Below, one piece after another: positions 28,043 through 35,724 of a stretch of 38,084 bases of DNA. This DNA comes from Kluyvera georgiana ATCC 51603 (lineage in GTDB: Bacteria; Pseudomonadota; Gammaproteobacteria; Enterobacterales; Enterobacteriaceae), in contig NZ_LXEU01000041.1 of assembly GCF_001654985.1 (NCBI RefSeq), positions 1 to 38,084 of the forward strand, written 5' to 3'. How positions within the stretch are numbered: the stretch's first letter is position 1; every line of letters begins with the position of its first letter. Both the position numbers and the translations under genes were made by a program. The notes under the pieces are model-generated. The model saw only the letters and a program-made list of their open reading frames with translations, was not told where the DNA came from and did not search any database.

Positions 28043-28999
28043 TTATGCATGTTTCCGGCGCTTTGCTGAGTACATCACCTCATCGCTTTCTTTAAGCATC
28101 TCCCTTAACGACGGGTAGCGCTCCGGGTCATTTTGCAACATTCCGTAGGAATAATTAATGTTATAGGGCTTACCCGAGTTTTGATTGTACTCATCGACGT
28201 TATTACGCAAATCTTGCAAGAATAAATCGGCCCTGGCGTGGTGAGTGAGGAGAACGGCAAATTCATCCCCGCCGAGACGTCCTGCGATATCCCCTGGACG
28301 CAGAAGTTTGTACACCATCGCGGCGAATACTTTTAAAACCTCATCACCTTCCGCATGCCCCCAGAGATCGTTGATAGGTTTGAATTTATCGAGATCAAAA
28401 AAGATGAGGCTGAATGTTACATTCGTTTTAGTAAGGGAACGGAATCGCTTTTCTCCTTTACTATAAAAACCACGACGATTAGGGATACCCGTTAAACTAT
28501 CGGTCAAGGCCATGCCAAGAATCTTAAATTCATCTTCGACAATAAAGGCTAAATCCTTGAGGCAAGCAATATCCTCGTCGTTGAAACCGCGGGGTGTGGA
28601 ATGAATCAGACAAAGGGTACCTGCGACCGCGCCATCAGGCAGATGCACGGGATACCCTGCGTAGAACCTTATGTATGGTTCCCCGGTAACCAGAGGGTTA
28701 TCATGAAAACGTTCATCGTGAGATGCGTCGTTAACAATAAAGGGGCCATCCTGCAAAATGGCGTGGCTACAAAAAGAGATGTTGCGAGGCGTTTCGCGGG
28801 TACCCAATCCTTCGCACGCTAGCATCCATTGGCGCTCACGGTCGAGTAGACTTATCAGTACCACGGGCACCTGAAAGACTTTTTTTGCCAGACGAGTTAA
28901 ACGATCAAAACGTTCTTCGGAGCCTGTATCAAGAAGATCTGCCAGATAAAGGGATCTTAGACGCTCTTCCTCATTATCCGGGATGCCAGGGAATTTCAT
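28043..28999 (-). CDS. GAF-GGDEF diguanylate cyclase
   Basis: A 318-residue cytosolic enzyme predicted to make cyclic di-GMP. A GAF sensor domain covers about residues 25-155 (VFQVPVVLISLLDRERQWMLACEGLG, FCSHAILQDGPFIVNDAS, YAGYPVHLPDGAVAGTLC). The GGDEF domain covers about 165-318 (DSLTGIPNRRGF, FDLDKFKPINDLWGHAEGDEVLK). The catalytic GGDEF is intact at about 243-247 and the inhibitory RxxD site (RPGD) lies five residues before it, so the enzyme should be active and feedback-controlled. No membrane helix is present. It is not part of this region in E. coli K-12 and looks lower in GC than its surroundings. The GAF ligand is unknown. Confidence 0.92.
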   Translation of the reverse strand: MKFPGIPDNEEERLRSLYLADLLDTGSEERFDRLTRLAKKVFQVPVVLISLLDRERQWMLACEGLGTRETPRNISFCSHAILQDGPFIVNDASHDERFHDNPLVTGEPYIRFYAGYPVHLPDGAVAGTLCLIHSTPRGFNDEDIACLKDLAFIVEDEFKILGMALTDSLTGIPNRRGFYSKGEKRFRSLTKTNVTFSLIFFDLDKFKPINDLWGHAEGDEVLKVFAAMVYKLLRPGDIAGRLGGDEFAVLLTHHARADLFLQDLRNNVDEYNQNSGKPYNINYSYGMLQNDPERYPSLREMLKESDEVMYSAKRRKHA

Positions 29000-29119
29000 A
29001 TTACCTCGAAGAAATAGATATGTTTATGCCAGATTAAGGCTTACCAATCATTTGAATATAGTTCAAAAAAGAGCTCGTTTGCCCGAACGACCACAGAGAG
29101 CAGTTACATCAGCGACAAA

Positions 29120-29860
29120 TCAGATAAAGGGGCGTGAAATCAACTCCAGGGCAAGCACAATCAGGAACAGGAGAAAACATTTTCTGAAAAGTCTGGCGCT
29201 GATGCGTGCCCGCACTTTCTGCCCAAGCCACATCCCGGCCAGGGCAGGGAATAGAGATAAAAAAGACAATGAAAACTGCTCCACCCTGAAAGCATCATGC
29301 AGATAAAGCCCTGCGGCCAGCGCCACGGTCGAAACGGTAAATGACAGCCCCAGAGCCTGAACGAGTTCATCTTTGCTTAATCGAAGCGACTGGAGAAAGG
29401 GGACGGCTGGCATTACGAACACGCCTGTCGCGCCGGTGATGACACCTGTCACGCCGCCAATAACCGGAGACAGCCATTTCTCTCTGGACTCCGGGACCGT
29501 AAAGGACGGCGACACCAGCGCAAAAGCTGCGTAAATAAGTAAAGCCACACCCAGCCCAAACGCTGACCAGGTTGCATTTATGCTGATTAGCAGTGAAGAG
29601 GCGGCCGCCGTGCCAGCCAACAGAAGCAACATCATCCGCCACAGACGTTGGATAATCTGCCTTACTGAGGGGCCGGTACAAAGTTGGAGCACGTTCGTCA
29701 CGAAAGAAGGAATAACCAGCAGCGCTGCTGCGACAGGAAGAGGCATGAACAAGCTAATTAATCCCATCGCCACCGTTGGTAGACCCATTCCTGTCACGCC
29801 TTTTACGAAACCGGCGAGGATAAATATAAGTAAAAGATAGAGATACAGTTGTTCGTTCAC
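29120..29860 (-). CDS. TauE/SafE family sulfite/anion exporter-like membrane protein
   Basis: A 246-residue polytopic protein with about eight hydrophobic segments. The N-terminal FVKGVTGMGLPTVAMGLISLFMPLPVAAALLVIPSFVTN and the internal repeat GGVTGVITGATGVFVMPAVPFLQSLRLSKDELVQALGLSFTVS are the duplicated TauE/SafE (COG0730) signature. Members export sulfite, sulfoacetate or other organic anions; the substrate here is unknown. I start at the GTG at 29860 (VNEQLYLYLLLIF) with AAGG upstream; the longer frame to 29950 would overlap the operator region. It is divergent from a LysR gene, a common pairing in which the regulator controls the transporter. Confidence 0.88.
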   Translation of the reverse strand: MNEQLYLYLLLIFILAGFVKGVTGMGLPTVAMGLISLFMPLPVAAALLVIPSFVTNVLQLCTGPSVRQIIQRLWRMMLLLLAGTAAASSLLISINATWSAFGLGVALLIYAAFALVSPSFTVPESREKWLSPVIGGVTGVITGATGVFVMPAVPFLQSLRLSKDELVQALGLSFTVSTVALAAGLYLHDAFRVEQFSLSFLSLFPALAGMWLGQKVRARISARLFRKCFLLFLIVLALELISRPFI

Positions 29861-29939
29861 AAAATCTGCCTTGATGAAGGATTTTGAGTGATTCAAGCAT
29901 TTCAGTCGCGAGTGGACAATCTGGTTTAAACGCATCATG

Positions 29940-29956
29940 CTTCGGATCATCCGAAG
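29940..29956. promoter_or_regulatory. Candidate LysR-type operator
   Basis: CTTCGGAT-C-ATCCGAAG is a perfect inverted repeat with 8-bp arms. It includes a T-N11-A core (29942-29954), the hallmark of LysR-regulator sites. It lies 17 bases before the LysR start and 79 bases before the divergent exporter start, the classical arrangement. Confidence 0.7.
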
Positions 29957-29973
29957 GCTTAGGTGTATATCTT

Positions 29974-30858
29974 ATGAGGCTGGATCTTTCTGATTTGAAA
30001 CTTGTCGTCTGCATCGCTGATGCGGGAAGCATTACTCAGGGGGCTCGTGATGCCTGTCTTGCGGTTGGCTCGGCCAGCGAGAGACTGAAAAGCATGGAGG
30101 AAGATACCGGGGTAAAGTTTTTTTCTCGACATCCCAGAGGCGTTAGCCTGACAGATGCCGGTGAAATCCTGGTCGGCCACGCCCGTGAATGACTTTCCCG
30201 GCACGAGCGGCTTAACGCTGAACTCGGCGCTTACGTTAAAGGAGTGAGAGGAAAGGTACGATTGTATGCCAATACGTCTGCAATGGCAGAATTTCTGCCC
30301 GGCAGACTGGCTAAGTGGCTTTCAGAACACCCTAACGTGACCATTGAGTTAGAAGAGAGAACCAGTACGGATATTATTAACAGCATACATAATGGGATCG
30401 CGGAAGCCGGTCTCGTCTCAGATGCTGTTGACCCCCGCGAACTGATGCTTGAACCCATAGCAGATGACAGGCTTGCCCTTATCGTTCCGACCACGCACCC
30501 GTTTGGATTTCGCCATGAAGTCTCTCTCTCAGAAGCGCTCGACGAGACTTTTATTGGGCTTTACCCCGGCAGCGCGCTGCAGGAGCACATCAACGGACAT
30601 GCCAGAGAACTGGGTCACCCACTGACGTATCGCATCAGAATGAGCAGCTTTGAAGGGGTTTGCGAAATGGTCAGTAGTGGTATTGGCGTAGGGGTTATTC
30701 CTGTGTCAGTCGCTGAACGCTTCCGTAAAAAATACCATTACCATGTATTACCGCTAACCGACCCATGGGCACGGCGACGAATCTGCATTTGCTATAAAAC
30801 AGCGGATTCACTAAGCCCACCAATGACAGAATTAATCGACTTTCTCAGAACTCATTAA
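29974..30858 (+). pseudogene. LysR-family regulator interrupted by an in-frame TGA
   Basis: Two open segments lie in the same frame, separated only by TGA at 30190-30192. The first, from ATG 29974, is the LysR winged helix-turn-helix (MRLDLSDLKLVVCIADAGSI, AVGSASERLKSMEEDTGVKFFSRHPRGVSLTDAGEIL, about residues 1-72). The second continues LSRHERLNAELGAYVKGVRG and the full effector domain (VRLYANTSAMAEFLPGRLAKWL through DFLRTH). Together they give about 294 codons, a normal length. At the TGA, relatives usually carry a hydrophobic residue, so a TTA-to-TGA change would explain it. No frameshift is needed. It may be a fresh nonsense mutation, a sequencing error or, less likely, readthrough (TGA is followed by C). 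The likely target is the divergent TauE/SafE gene. Confidence 0.85.
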
Positions 30859-31031
30859 TCAATATCCTGATATCGTTGCCCGATTCTGTCTTGAGTTGAT
30901 TCAACTCTGACCCTGATTCATTGTGGGCCAGCCTGTCGGCTTAATAGAGATAAAACCTGCCGGGAATAGTAGATGAAATTGTATTTATCCCTCGCGTATA
31001 GTGTGCGCTAACGCCTTGTAAGGATAGGGTA

Positions 31032-31907
31032 ATGAAGAACAAAACCTTTTATATGCTGCTGATAGGATCGACAACATTAATTTTTGGGCTGTGGGTCTGG
31101 GCCTGGTATATGGGTGCCGATCCGGTGTGGATCAAGTCGAAGACTACCCAGCCGTTAGCGGATATGTTCAGCAGCGTGAACGCGCTGTTTGCCGGCTTAG
31201 CGCTGTGCGGGGTGATTATTACGGTTTCCCTACAAATTTACGAACTGCAACAAACCAAAACGGAGTTAGCTAAAACGGCTGAGGCTAACCGCGCGTCGGC
31301 GGAGCATGCAAAAGAAGGGGCCGTCATTAACTTATTCCAGACTTACTGCAGCGAGTATTTTCAGGGCGTCAAAAATTCGTCAATGAATGTCCTGATTCCA
31401 GCAATGGCGAGCCGTCGCTACTTTGAATTTATGATTTCCCGCTTTTTCGTCTCCGAGCAACGGATGCTGGAGGATAACGCCTGGGAACGAATTCAGTTGG
31501 TTACCCGTTACGACGGTTTTAGTACGTTTAAACGGGAAGAACAGAACGATCGTTATAAACTTGATGAATTGATGAATTTCTTCACGATCCTTGCCCATCA
31601 ACATAATGCCAGCGATGTGATTGGCCGCTGTGATTTTTCCTGGGCCTGGTGGCGGCCCATGTTCTGGATGATTGCCATCGCGCAGATAAAGCGATACGAG
31701 GAGAATTCAAGCGTCAAAAAATATGCCATTCGCCCTCGGTTTATTGAAGCGGTACGTAAACTGGATATGGCTTACAACCTCGAACCTATCGAAAATGGAC
31801 AGGCGTTGGCTGAGTTGATTGCCGATCACCCGAAACTCAACGAAGCGTATCAGCTTGACCCGCTGCACAAAAACGTCGCGCTGTGGCAATTTAAACTGCC
31901 AGAATAA
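31032..31907 (+). CDS. Two-TM coiled-coil protein of unknown function
   Basis: A 291-residue protein not identified. Residues 7-28 and about 47-68 are membrane helices. They are followed by a predicted coiled coil (about 69-95; LQQTKTELAKTAEANRASAE) and a soluble domain with many aromatics (CDFSWAWWRPMFWMIA) and a C-terminal conserved-looking DPLHKNVALWQFKLPE. The arrangement of two N-terminal helices, the FSSVNALFAGLALCGVIITVSLQ stretch and a coiled coil resembles the N-termini of putative phage abortive-infection (putAbiC-like) proteins; this is similarity of architecture only. AAGGAT precedes the ATG. Its own terminator follows, so it appears monocistronic. Confidence 0.75.
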   Translation: MKNKTFYMLLIGSTTLIFGLWVWAWYMGADPVWIKSKTTQPLADMFSSVNALFAGLALCGVIITVSLQIYELQQTKTELAKTAEANRASAEHAKEGAVINLFQTYCSEYFQGVKNSSMNVLIPAMASRRYFEFMISRFFVSEQRMLEDNAWERIQLVTRYDGFSTFKREEQNDRYKLDELMNFFTILAHQHNASDVIGRCDFSWAWWRPMFWMIAIAQIKRYEENSSVKKYAIRPRFIEAVRKLDMAYNLEPIENGQALAELIADHPKLNEAYQLDPLHKNVALWQFKLPE

Positions 31908-31925
31908 GCTTATCATGTTGTCCGA

Positions 31926-31951
31926 AAGCCTGCTCCCCAGCGGGCTTTTTT
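31926..31951 (+). terminator. Terminator after the two-TM protein gene
   Basis: AGCCTGCT and AGCGGGCT form an eight-pair stem (one G-U) around CCCC, followed by six T. It lies about 20 bases past the stop codon. Confidence 0.88.
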
Positions 31952-32243
31952 GTGATGCCTATAGCCTGCACCACCGCGCAGCATAGTTTGCACAACTTGC
32001 TACAAAAATGCGCAAAGCGTGACTATTGCAATATTTATGTACTTTATTGTTAACCAGATGTGATCCCTCCCGTAATTTCACTTCGTCGGTGCAGAGGCCC
32101 TGTAACGGCGCTCTATACTCAAAATTGTCAAAATCCGCGCGATGGTTGCGAAAAGTTGGCAACCATTTTGCTTAATGATTTGACCTGAAAAGCGTAAGGA
32201 AACCTCGCCGTTATCAGCAGGATATTGTCAGGATGTCGTCAGT

Positions 32244-32259
32244 CCGGCGCGTGCGCCGG
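32244..32259. repeat. GC-rich perfect hairpin in the transporter leader
   Basis: CCGGCGC-GT-GCGCCGG. It is located in the presumed 5' leader with no T tract after it, so not an intrinsic terminator. Its role is unknown. Confidence 0.5.
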
Positions 32260-32312
32260 TGGTTCGGCTTCACACCGTTATGCATAAACCTCTTTTGCTA
32301 AGGTAGATAATA

Positions 32313-33431
32313 ATGTCGCTGAAATTAATAAGAAGTCCGCTTTCGATTGTGTTGGCAGGGTGTCTGGTGACGGCGTTTTCCGCCCAGGCCGATATTGTGA
32401 TTGGTGTCGCTGGCCCATTTACCGGGCCGAACGCTACCTATGGCGATCAATATTGGCACGGCGCGACCCAGGCCGCGGCGGATATTAACGCTGCGGGTGG
32501 GATTAACGGCGAGAAAATTAAGCTGGTACAGGGCGATGATGCCTGTGAACCGAAGCAGGCCGTGGCGGTAGCGAACCGTCTGGTCGATCAGGACAAAGTT
32601 CAGGCCGTCGTTGGCCACTTCTGTTCCTCTTCGACGATGCCCGCCTCCGAGGTTTATAACGATGCGGGCGTGCTGGCCATCACCCCTGGTTCAACAAACC
32701 CGCTAATCACCGAGCGCGGAATGAACGATATGTTCCGTATGTGCGGCCGCGACGACCAGCAGGGCGACGTTGCCAGCAACTTCATCATTGATAAGCTGAA
32801 GGCCAAACGGGTGGTTATCATCCACGATAAAGATACCTACGGACAGGGACTGGCGGATGCGACTCGCGCGGCGCTGGCCAAGCGCGGCGTGAAGGATGTG
32901 ATGTATGAAGGCCTGTCGCGTGGTGAAAAAGACTTTAACGCGCTGGTGACCAAAATTGGCGCTCAGAAGCCGGACGTGGTCTTCTTCGGCGGCTGTCACC
33001 CTGAAGCGGGCCCTTTGGTACGTCAGATGCGTGAGCAGGGCGTGCAGGCGAAATTCTTCTCCGGCGACTGTATCGTCAACGAAGAGATGGTCACCGCCGC
33101 CGGTGGTCCGCAGTATACCAACGGCATCTATATGACCTTTGGCAAAGATCCGCGCCTGATCCCTGACGGCAAGGCGGTTATCGAAAAATTCCGCGCCAAT
33201 AAGTTTGAGCCTGAAGGTTACACCCTCTATTCCTATGCTTCTATTCAGGCCATCGCGGCGGCGTTTAAAGCGGCCGGTCCTGATTCGGCGAAAGCCAGCG
33301 AATGGCTGAAGGCCAATCCGGTCGAAACCGTCATGGGTAAGAAAGCCTGGGACAGCAAGGGCGACCTGAAAGTCTCGGACTACGTCGTTTATCAGTGGGA
33401 TGACAAAGGCAAGTATAAGGAAGTTGAGTAA
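32313..33431 (+). CDS. Branched-chain amino-acid ABC transporter substrate-binding protein (LivJ/LivK-like)
   Basis: A 372-residue periplasmic binding protein with a signal peptide (cleavage likely at SAQA, then DIVIG). A LAGC stretch inside the signal looks like a lipobox, but classical LivJ shares it and is soluble. Type-I periplasmic fold signatures are VIGVAGPFTGPNATYGDQYWHG, DDACEPKQAVAVANRLV and GHFCSSSTMPASEVY. Cys78 and Cys104 correspond to the LivJ/LivK disulfide; three further cysteines (about 144, 228, 253) are unusual. Ligand-region residues differ from LivJ (GGCHPEAG in place of GGYYPEMG), so the substrate may be another amino acid or amide. It is the first gene of a five-gene operon. 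Confidence 0.9.
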   Translation: MSLKLIRSPLSIVLAGCLVTAFSAQADIVIGVAGPFTGPNATYGDQYWHGATQAAADINAAGGINGEKIKLVQGDDACEPKQAVAVANRLVDQDKVQAVVGHFCSSSTMPASEVYNDAGVLAITPGSTNPLITERGMNDMFRMCGRDDQQGDVASNFIIDKLKAKRVVIIHDKDTYGQGLADATRAALAKRGVKDVMYEGLSRGEKDFNALVTKIGAQKPDVVFFGGCHPEAGPLVRQMREQGVQAKFFSGDCIVNEEMVTAAGGPQYTNGIYMTFGKDPRLIPDGKAVIEKFRANKFEPEGYTLYSYASIQAIAAAFKAAGPDSAKASEWLKANPVETVMGKKAWDSKGDLKVSDYVVYQWDDKGKYKEVE

Positions 33432-33449
33432 CCGGATGGAGTCACGCTC

Positions 33450-33477
33450 AGCGCCGGTGTGCTTGCATACCGGCGCT
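33450..33477 (+). terminator. Intercistronic hairpin between binding protein and permease genes
   Basis: AGCGCCGGTGT and ATACCGGCGCT form an 11-pair stem (one G-U) around GCTTGC. No T tract follows. Such hairpins after binding-protein genes stabilise the upstream mRNA or partly terminate, giving excess binding protein over permease. Confidence 0.6.
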
Positions 33478-33507
33478 CTATAACACGGCCAATAACACGA
33501 GCGCGCG

Positions 33508-34425
33508 ATGATGGAGACATTCTTTCTGCAACAGTTAGTCAATGGCTTGACGCTAGGATCGGTCTACGGGCTGATCGCCATTGGTTACACCATGGTTTAC
33601 GGTATCATCGGCATGATTAACTTCGCTCATGGCGAAGTGTATATGATCTCAGCCTACCTCTGCGCTATTGGTCTGGCGCTGCTGTCCTTCTTTGGCCTGC
33701 ACTCTTTCCCCCTGCTGATCCTCGGCACGCTGGTCTTTACCATCGTGGTTACCGGCGTGTACGGCTGGACGATTGAGCGTATTGCCTACAAACCGCTGCG
33801 CAATTCCACTCGTCTGGCGCCGCTGATTTCTGCCATCGGCATGTCATTGATTTTGCAAAACTATGCGCAAATCAGCCAGGGTCCGCGCCAGCAGGGGGTG
33901 CCGACGATGCTCGACGGTGTGCTGCGTCTGCATATCGGGGACGGTTTCGTGCAGATTACCTATACCAAAATCTTTATCCTGCTGGCCTCATTTGCCGGGA
34001 TGCTGCTGCTGACGTGGATTATTGGGCACACCCGTCTCGGGCGGATGTGTCGGGCGGTGCAGCAGGATCGCAAAATGGCCTCGATTCTCGGCATCAATAC
34101 CGATCGTATTATCTCGCTGGTGTTTGTGATCGGCGCGGCGATGGCGGGGCTGGCGGGGGTGTTGATCACCATGAACTACGGCACTTTCGACTTCTATGCC
34201 GGGTTTATTATCGGCATCAAGGCGTTCACCGCGGCGGTGCTTGGCGGTATCGGTTCCCTACCGGGGGCGATGCTGGGGGGGCTGCTGCTTGGCGTGGCCG
34301 AAGCGCAGTTCTCCGGGATGGTCAACTCCGACTATAAAGATGTGTTCTCGTTCGGGCTGCTGGTGGTGATCCTGATTTTTCGCCCCCAGGGGCTGCTCGG
34401 CCGCCCGATTGTGGCCAAAGTGTAG
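33508..34425 (+). CDS. Branched-chain amino-acid-type ABC transporter permease (LivH-like)
   Basis: A 305-residue inner-membrane permease. GLTLGSVYGLIAIGYTMVYGIIGMINFAHGEVYM is the LivH hallmark; KMASILGINTDRIISLVFVIGAAMAGLAGVL and the coupling-loop stretch KAFTAAVLGGIGSLPGAMLGGLLLGVAEA are intact. About eight membrane helices. ATGs at 33508 and 33511 are both possible. It pairs with the LivM-like protein, whose gene begins nine bases after its stop. Confidence 0.93.
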   Translation: MMETFFLQQLVNGLTLGSVYGLIAIGYTMVYGIIGMINFAHGEVYMISAYLCAIGLALLSFFGLHSFPLLILGTLVFTIVVTGVYGWTIERIAYKPLRNSTRLAPLISAIGMSLILQNYAQISQGPRQQGVPTMLDGVLRLHIGDGFVQITYTKIFILLASFAGMLLLTWIIGHTRLGRMCRAVQQDRKMASILGINTDRIISLVFVIGAAMAGLAGVLITMNYGTFDFYAGFIIGIKAFTAAVLGGIGSLPGAMLGGLLLGVAEAQFSGMVNSDYKDVFSFGLLVVILIFRPQGLLGRPIVAKV

Positions 34426-34434
34426 GAGCTGACA

Positions 34435-35724
34435 ATGACGCATTCAACGGCTTCACACGAGGTCTTTTCCCTCAAACGCTGCATTCTTGACGCGATTTTT
34501 TCCGGCCTGGTGGCGCTGATTATCTTTGGCCCCATTGTCGGGGTCGTGCTCGACGGCTACAGCTTTAACTTTGAAGGCCAACGTCTAATCTGGATTATCG
34601 CCGTCGTGATGGTGGGGCGCTTTGCGCTTAGCGCAATGGCCACCACCGCGCTCGGTCGACGTTTTACATCCCGCTTTGAAAGCGATAATGCTGGCGTATA
34701 TGTGCGTGCGCCGGACTATAAAAGCCGAATGAGATGGATAATCCCACTGGTGCTGGCACTGGCGGTTTGCTTCCCGTTCGTCGCCACCAAATATGTGCTG
34801 ACGGTGGCGATCCTCGGCCTGATCTACGTGCTGCTGGGGCTAGGGCTGAACATCGTAGTCGGTCTCGCCGGGCTTTTAGATCTGGGCTACGTGGCGTTTT
34901 ATGCCATTGGCGCCTACGGGCTGGCGCTGGGTTATCAGTATCTGGGGCTGGGATTCTGGTCGATGCTGCCGCTGGCGGCGCTGATGGCCGCGGCAGCAGG
35001 CGCCTTGCTTGGTTTTCCGGTGCTGCGCATGCACGGCGACTATCTGGCTATTGTGACCCTTGGTTTTGGTGAAATCATCCGTTTGATCCTTAACAACTGG
35101 CTCAGCTTTACCGGCGGCCCGAACGGGATTTCCGCACCGCCGCCGACCTTCTTTGGCCTCGAATTTGGGCGGCGGGCGAAAGAGGGCGGTGTACCGTTCC
35201 ACGAGTTTTTCCATCTCACCTATAACCCTAACCTGAAGTTTATTTTTATCTACGCGGTTCTGGTGCTGGTGGTACTGCTGGTGCTGTATATCAAACATCG
35301 TCTGACGCGTATGCCGATTGGCCGCGCGTGGGAGGCGCTACGTGAAGATGAAATCGCCTGCCGATCGATGGGCCTGAATCATGTGCTGGTGAAGCTGTCG
35401 GCCTTTACCCTCGGCGCATCGACCGCCGGAATTGCCGGCGTGTTCTTCGCTACCTACCAGGGGTTCGTCAATCCCACTTCATTTACCTTCTTTGAATCGG
35501 CGCTGATTCTCGCCATCGTGGTGCTGGGCGGGATGGGCTCGACCATCGGTGTGGTGCTGGCGGCGTTTGTACTGACCGTCACCCCCGAGTTATTGCGCAG
35601 TTTTGCCGAGTATCGTGTGCTGCTGTTTGGGGTACTGATGGTGGTGATGATGATTTGGCGGCCACGGGGGTTGATTCGCATTAATCGCAGCGGATTTGCG
35701 GTGCGTAAAGGAGTGGCGCCATGA
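34435..35724 (+). CDS. Branched-chain amino-acid-type ABC transporter permease (LivM-like)
   Basis: A 429-residue permease, close to E. coli LivM (425). An N-terminal extension with three hydrophobic helices precedes the common core, which has YVLLGLGLNIVVGLAGLLDLGYVAFYAIGAYG, GDYLAIVTLGFGEIIRLILNNW (followed by the G-G-P-N-G motif) and the EAL-like coupling segment RAWEALREDEIACRSMGLN. AGGAG precedes the ATG. Its stop overlaps the next gene's ATG by four bases (ATGA). Confidence 0.93.
   Translation: MTHSTASHEVFSLKRCILDAIFSGLVALIIFGPIVGVVLDGYSFNFEGQRLIWIIAVVMVGRFALSAMATTALGRRFTSRFESDNAGVYVRAPDYKSRMRWIIPLVLALAVCFPFVATKYVLTVAILGLIYVLLGLGLNIVVGLAGLLDLGYVAFYAIGAYGLALGYQYLGLGFWSMLPLAALMAAAAGALLGFPVLRMHGDYLAIVTLGFGEIIRLILNNWLSFTGGPNGISAPPPTFFGLEFGRRAKEGGVPFHEFFHLTYNPNLKFIFIYAVLVLVVLLVLYIKHRLTRMPIGRAWEALREDEIACRSMGLNHVLVKLSAFTLGASTAGIAGVFFATYQGFVNPTSFTFFESALILAIVVLGGMGSTIGVVLAAFVLTVTPELLRSFAEYRVLLFGVLMVVMMIWRPRGLIRINRSGFAVRKGVAP

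Larger units (their letters stand above)
31908..32312 (+). other. Intergenic and leader region before the liv-type operon
   Basis: This 405-base gap begins with the terminator of the upstream gene (separate entry) and must include the promoter and leader of the ABC transporter operon. I see no ORF. A perfect hairpin, CCGGCGC at 32244-32250 and GCGCCGG at 32253-32259, lies 54 bases before the binding-protein start and could be a leader structure. AT-rich DNA around 32020-32060 could hold the promoter, but I cannot fix -35/-10 boxes. Lrp control is plausible from the family, not seen. Confidence 0.5.

Noticed and set aside
27884-28069. Plus-strand ORF of 61 codons after the tRNA operon
   Set aside because: No ribosome site or recognisable features, and it overlaps the end of the diguanylate cyclase gene on the other strand.
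30190-30192. Selenocysteine or programmed recoding at the LysR TGA
   Set aside because: LysR proteins are not selenoproteins and no SECIS-like stem was recognised right after the TGA; a nonsense change is simpler.
27775-31031. Integrase or att duplication marking a classical genomic island
   Set aside because: No integrase frame was found and the 3' end of the tRNA-Leu gene is not repeated within the window, so only an accessory block is claimed.
32703-33542. Minus-strand ORF of 279 codons antisense to the binding-protein gene
   Set aside because: The plus-strand gene is a clear family member with a signal peptide and operon context; the antisense frame shows no family features.
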